Assembly (NCBI GenBank): GCA_002380675.1
Contig: DFWB01000135.1
Coordinates: forward strand, 1 to 14,396
Origin: Akkermansiaceae bacterium UBA4145
GTDB lineage: Bacteria; Verrucomicrobiota; Verrucomicrobiia; Verrucomicrobiales; Akkermansiaceae
Length of the DNA stretch: 14,396 nucleotides
Direction of reading: 5' to 3'
The notes below the pieces were generated by a model. That model was given only the letters and a program-made list of their open reading frames with translations. It had not been told where the DNA came from and searched no databases. Numbering within the stretch: the stretch's first letter is position 1; every line of letters starts with the position of its first letter. The position numbers and the translations under genes were made by a program. Shown here piece after piece: positions 12,655-14,396 of the stretch.

Positions 12655-14396
12655 ATGGCAGAGCTCAGCAAGGCATATGAACCTCGCGAGGTAGAGGAGA
12701 AATGGCACCGGAAGTGGCTGGAGTCGGATGGATTTCGTGCGGACGAAACCTCGGAGAAACCCGCTTACTCCATAGTCATTCCGCCTCCGAATGTGACTGG
12801 AATTCTGCATATGGGGCACGTCCTGAACAATACCCTGCAGGATATCCTGTGTCGTAGGGCCCGTCAGGAGGGTAAGGAGGTGCTTTGGTTGCCGGGCACA
12901 GATCATGCGGGGATTGCCACCCAGACAAAGGTTGAGCAAAAGCTCAGGGCCGAGGGTCAGACTAAGCATGATGTTGGACGGGAGAAGTTTCTTGAAATGG
13001 TATGGGAGTGGAAGGAGCACCACGGAGGGATCATCATCGAGCAGTTGAAGCGCCTTGGATGCTCGTGTGACTGGAGTCGCGAGCGCTTTACGATGGATGA
13101 GGACTATTCCCGTGAGGTTCAGCAGGTCTTTGTTCACCTGTTCCAAAAAGGGCTGATTTACCGTGGCAAGAGAATGGTCAATTGGTGTCCAGTTTCGCTG
13201 ACCGCCCTTTCAGATGAAGAGGTGGAAATGAGACCGCAGAGCTCGAAGCTCTACTACATGAGGTATGAGTTAGTTGATGATCCTGGAAACTATCTTCAGA
13301 TTGCTACCACTCGTCCTGAGACACTGATGGGAGATACTGGTGTTGCGGTTAACCCAAAAGACCCTCGGTATGGTCACCTTGTAGGTCAGAGAGTGCGAAG
13401 GCCTTTCCCCGCAGCGGAAATTCCAATAGTGGCCGATGAGCACATCGATATTGAGTTTGGGACGGGAGTTCTGAAGGTGACCCCGGCTCATGATAAGGCG
13501 GACTTTGAAATCGGATTGCGTCATAATCTTGAGATTATTGATGTGCTCAATCCGGACGGCACCATCAATTGTCCCGAGTGCTCTGATCTCCATGGGCGAG
13601 ATCGTTTCGAGGTGAGAGAGCTCGTAGCTTCCAAGCTAGAGGACCTCGGCCTTCTTGAGAAGGTCGAGGGCTATGAGAATAATGTCGGATTTTCTCAACG
13701 TGCAGGTGTGCCAATAGAGCCTCGTATTTCGATGCAATGGTTTCTAAAATATCCAGAGGTTGAGCGAGCGACGAGGGTTGTAGCAGAGGGCGAAATCGTG
13801 TTTCGTCCCGACCGCTGGAAAAAGACCTACCTTCACTGGCTGGAGAACATTCAGGATTGGTGCATTAGTCGTCAGCTATGGTGGGGTCATCGTGTCCCTG
13901 TGTGGTATCGGAGAGACAAGGTCGACTCGCTACAGGAGGCAGAAAGCCTGGATCTGTCCCACCTCGAAAATGGCGATATTCATGTAGGGGTAGATCCTCC
14001 AGATGAGAGTGATGTGGAATGGGTACAGGACCCCGACGTAATGGATACGTGGTTCAGCTCATGGCTGTGGCCGTTTGCAACAATGGACGAGCCCACGCAG
14101 TCTAAGTTTTACCCGACCGTAGATCTTTGCACAGGTCCTGATATCATCTTTTTCTGGGTTGCCCGTATGATTATGGCGGGGTTGGAGTTCAAAGATGAAA
14201 TCCCATTCAGCAACGTATACTTCAATAGTATTGTCCGGGATATCGATGGGAGAAAGATGTCGAAAACCCTTGGGAACTCGCCGGATCCTCTCGATTTAAT
14301 GTCGGATTATGGAGCTGACGCTTTGCGATACGGCCTGATGCGGATTGCTCCGACAGGGTTAGACGTGAAGTACGATGAAAAGCAGATCGAGGAGGG
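12655..14396 (+). CDS. valS: Valyl-tRNA synthetase, N-terminal 580 residues (partial, runs off right edge)
   Basis: Charges tRNA-Val with valine (EC 6.1.1.9). The visible frame stays open to the edge, about 60 percent of the usual bacterial length. It shows the class I signature NVTGILHMGH (46-55, HIGH at 52-55), LPGTDHAGIATQ (79-90), the CP1 editing domain with ATTRPETLMGDT (217-228) and TPAHDKADFEIG (276-287), RISMQWF (357-363), NIQDWCISRQLWWGHRVPVWY (398-418), VMDTWFSSWLWPF and the KMSKT motif (534-538) in DGRKMSKTLGNSPDPL. The WCISRQLWWGH and MDTWFSSWLWPF context separates it from isoleucyl and leucyl enzymes. The start is uncertain: ATG at 12655 gives a typical N-terminus (MAELSKAYEPREVEEKW) but has no Shine-Dalgarno sequence; GTG at 12634 has AGGA 5 bases before it; ATG at 12628 is also in frame. 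Confidence 0.96.
   Translation, partial: MAELSKAYEPREVEEKWHRKWLESDGFRADETSEKPAYSIVIPPPNVTGILHMGHVLNNTLQDILCRRARQEGKEVLWLPGTDHAGIATQTKVEQKLRAEGQTKHDVGREKFLEMVWEWKEHHGGIIIEQLKRLGCSCDWSRERFTMDEDYSREVQQVFVHLFQKGLIYRGKRMVNWCPVSLTALSDEEVEMRPQSSKLYYMRYELVDDPGNYLQIATTRPETLMGDTGVAVNPKDPRYGHLVGQRVRRPFPAAEIPIVADEHIDIEFGTGVLKVTPAHDKADFEIGLRHNLEIIDVLNPDGTINCPECSDLHGRDRFEVRELVASKLEDLGLLEKVEGYENNVGFSQRAGVPIEPRISMQWFLKYPEVERATRVVAEGEIVFRPDRWKKTYLHWLENIQDWCISRQLWWGHRVPVWYRRDKVDSLQEAESLDLSHLENGDIHVGVDPPDESDVEWVQDPDVMDTWFSSWLWPFATMDEPTQSKFYPTVDLCTGPDIIFFWVARMIMAGLEFKDEIPFSNVYFNSIVRDIDGRKMSKTLGNSPDPLDLMSDYGADALRYGLMRIAPTGLDVKYDEKQIEE

Noticed and set aside
12577..13146. A 189-codon minus-strand open frame overlapping the start of valS
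   Set aside because: It is antisense to conserved ValRS sequence, including the HIGH region, and shows no protein family features.
1..14396. CRISPR array, insertion sequence, phage, toxin-antitoxin or defence system
   Set aside because: No direct repeat series, transposase or integrase motif, terminal inverted repeats or defence protein domains were found in any frame I read.

Overview
The window looks like chromosomal DNA from a member of the PVC superphylum, most likely Verrucomicrobiota and less likely Planctomycetota. The evidence is the pairing of a secreted PSCyt1/PSCyt2/PSD1 (DUF1549/DUF1553) cytochrome-like protein with a Tat-exported DUF1501 protein. That pair is expanded in these bacteria and uncommon elsewhere. 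A secreted sialidase next door and a scrap resembling the end of a type II secretion pseudopilin fit the same origin. This is inferred from protein families only, because no rRNA or other strong taxonomic marker is present.

Layout. At the left edge the first codons of an exported protein run off the window on the minus strand. It diverges from everything else across a 231-base intergenic region. All other genes are on the plus strand. Bases 386-5989 encode exported proteins: the PSCyt/PSD1 protein, the DUF1501 protein 6 bases later, and after a 153-base gap a sialidase with a signal peptide, five Asp boxes and a complete-looking active site. Bases 6169-7885 hold a xylose-isomerase-like TIM-barrel protein and, 25 bases later, FdhD. 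A large exported M1-family metallopeptidase follows (7972-10290). From 10373 the region turns to housekeeping cofactor genes: YjbQ (UPF0047), a possible 19-codon ORF, NadC (NAD synthesis) and a short BirA (biotin ligase). The first 60 percent or so of valyl-tRNA synthetase runs off the right edge.

How the genes fit together. The PSD1/DUF1501 pair is very probably one transcription unit. YjbQ-NadC-BirA are tightly spaced and may be another. The sialidase and the TIM-barrel protein could both serve glycan use, but no sialic-acid lyase, kinase or transporter is present, so a pathway cannot be claimed. FdhD has no formate dehydrogenase beside it here.

I found no CRISPR array, insertion sequence, tRNA, rRNA, phage gene or recognisable defence system. 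The most interesting small items are a minus-strand pseudopilin-like C-terminal remnant between the sialidase and the TIM-barrel gene, a 19-codon ORF with a well-placed ribosome binding site that overlaps the TTG start of nadC, and a bulged hairpin before yjbQ. Four plus-strand genes appear to start with GTG or TTG.
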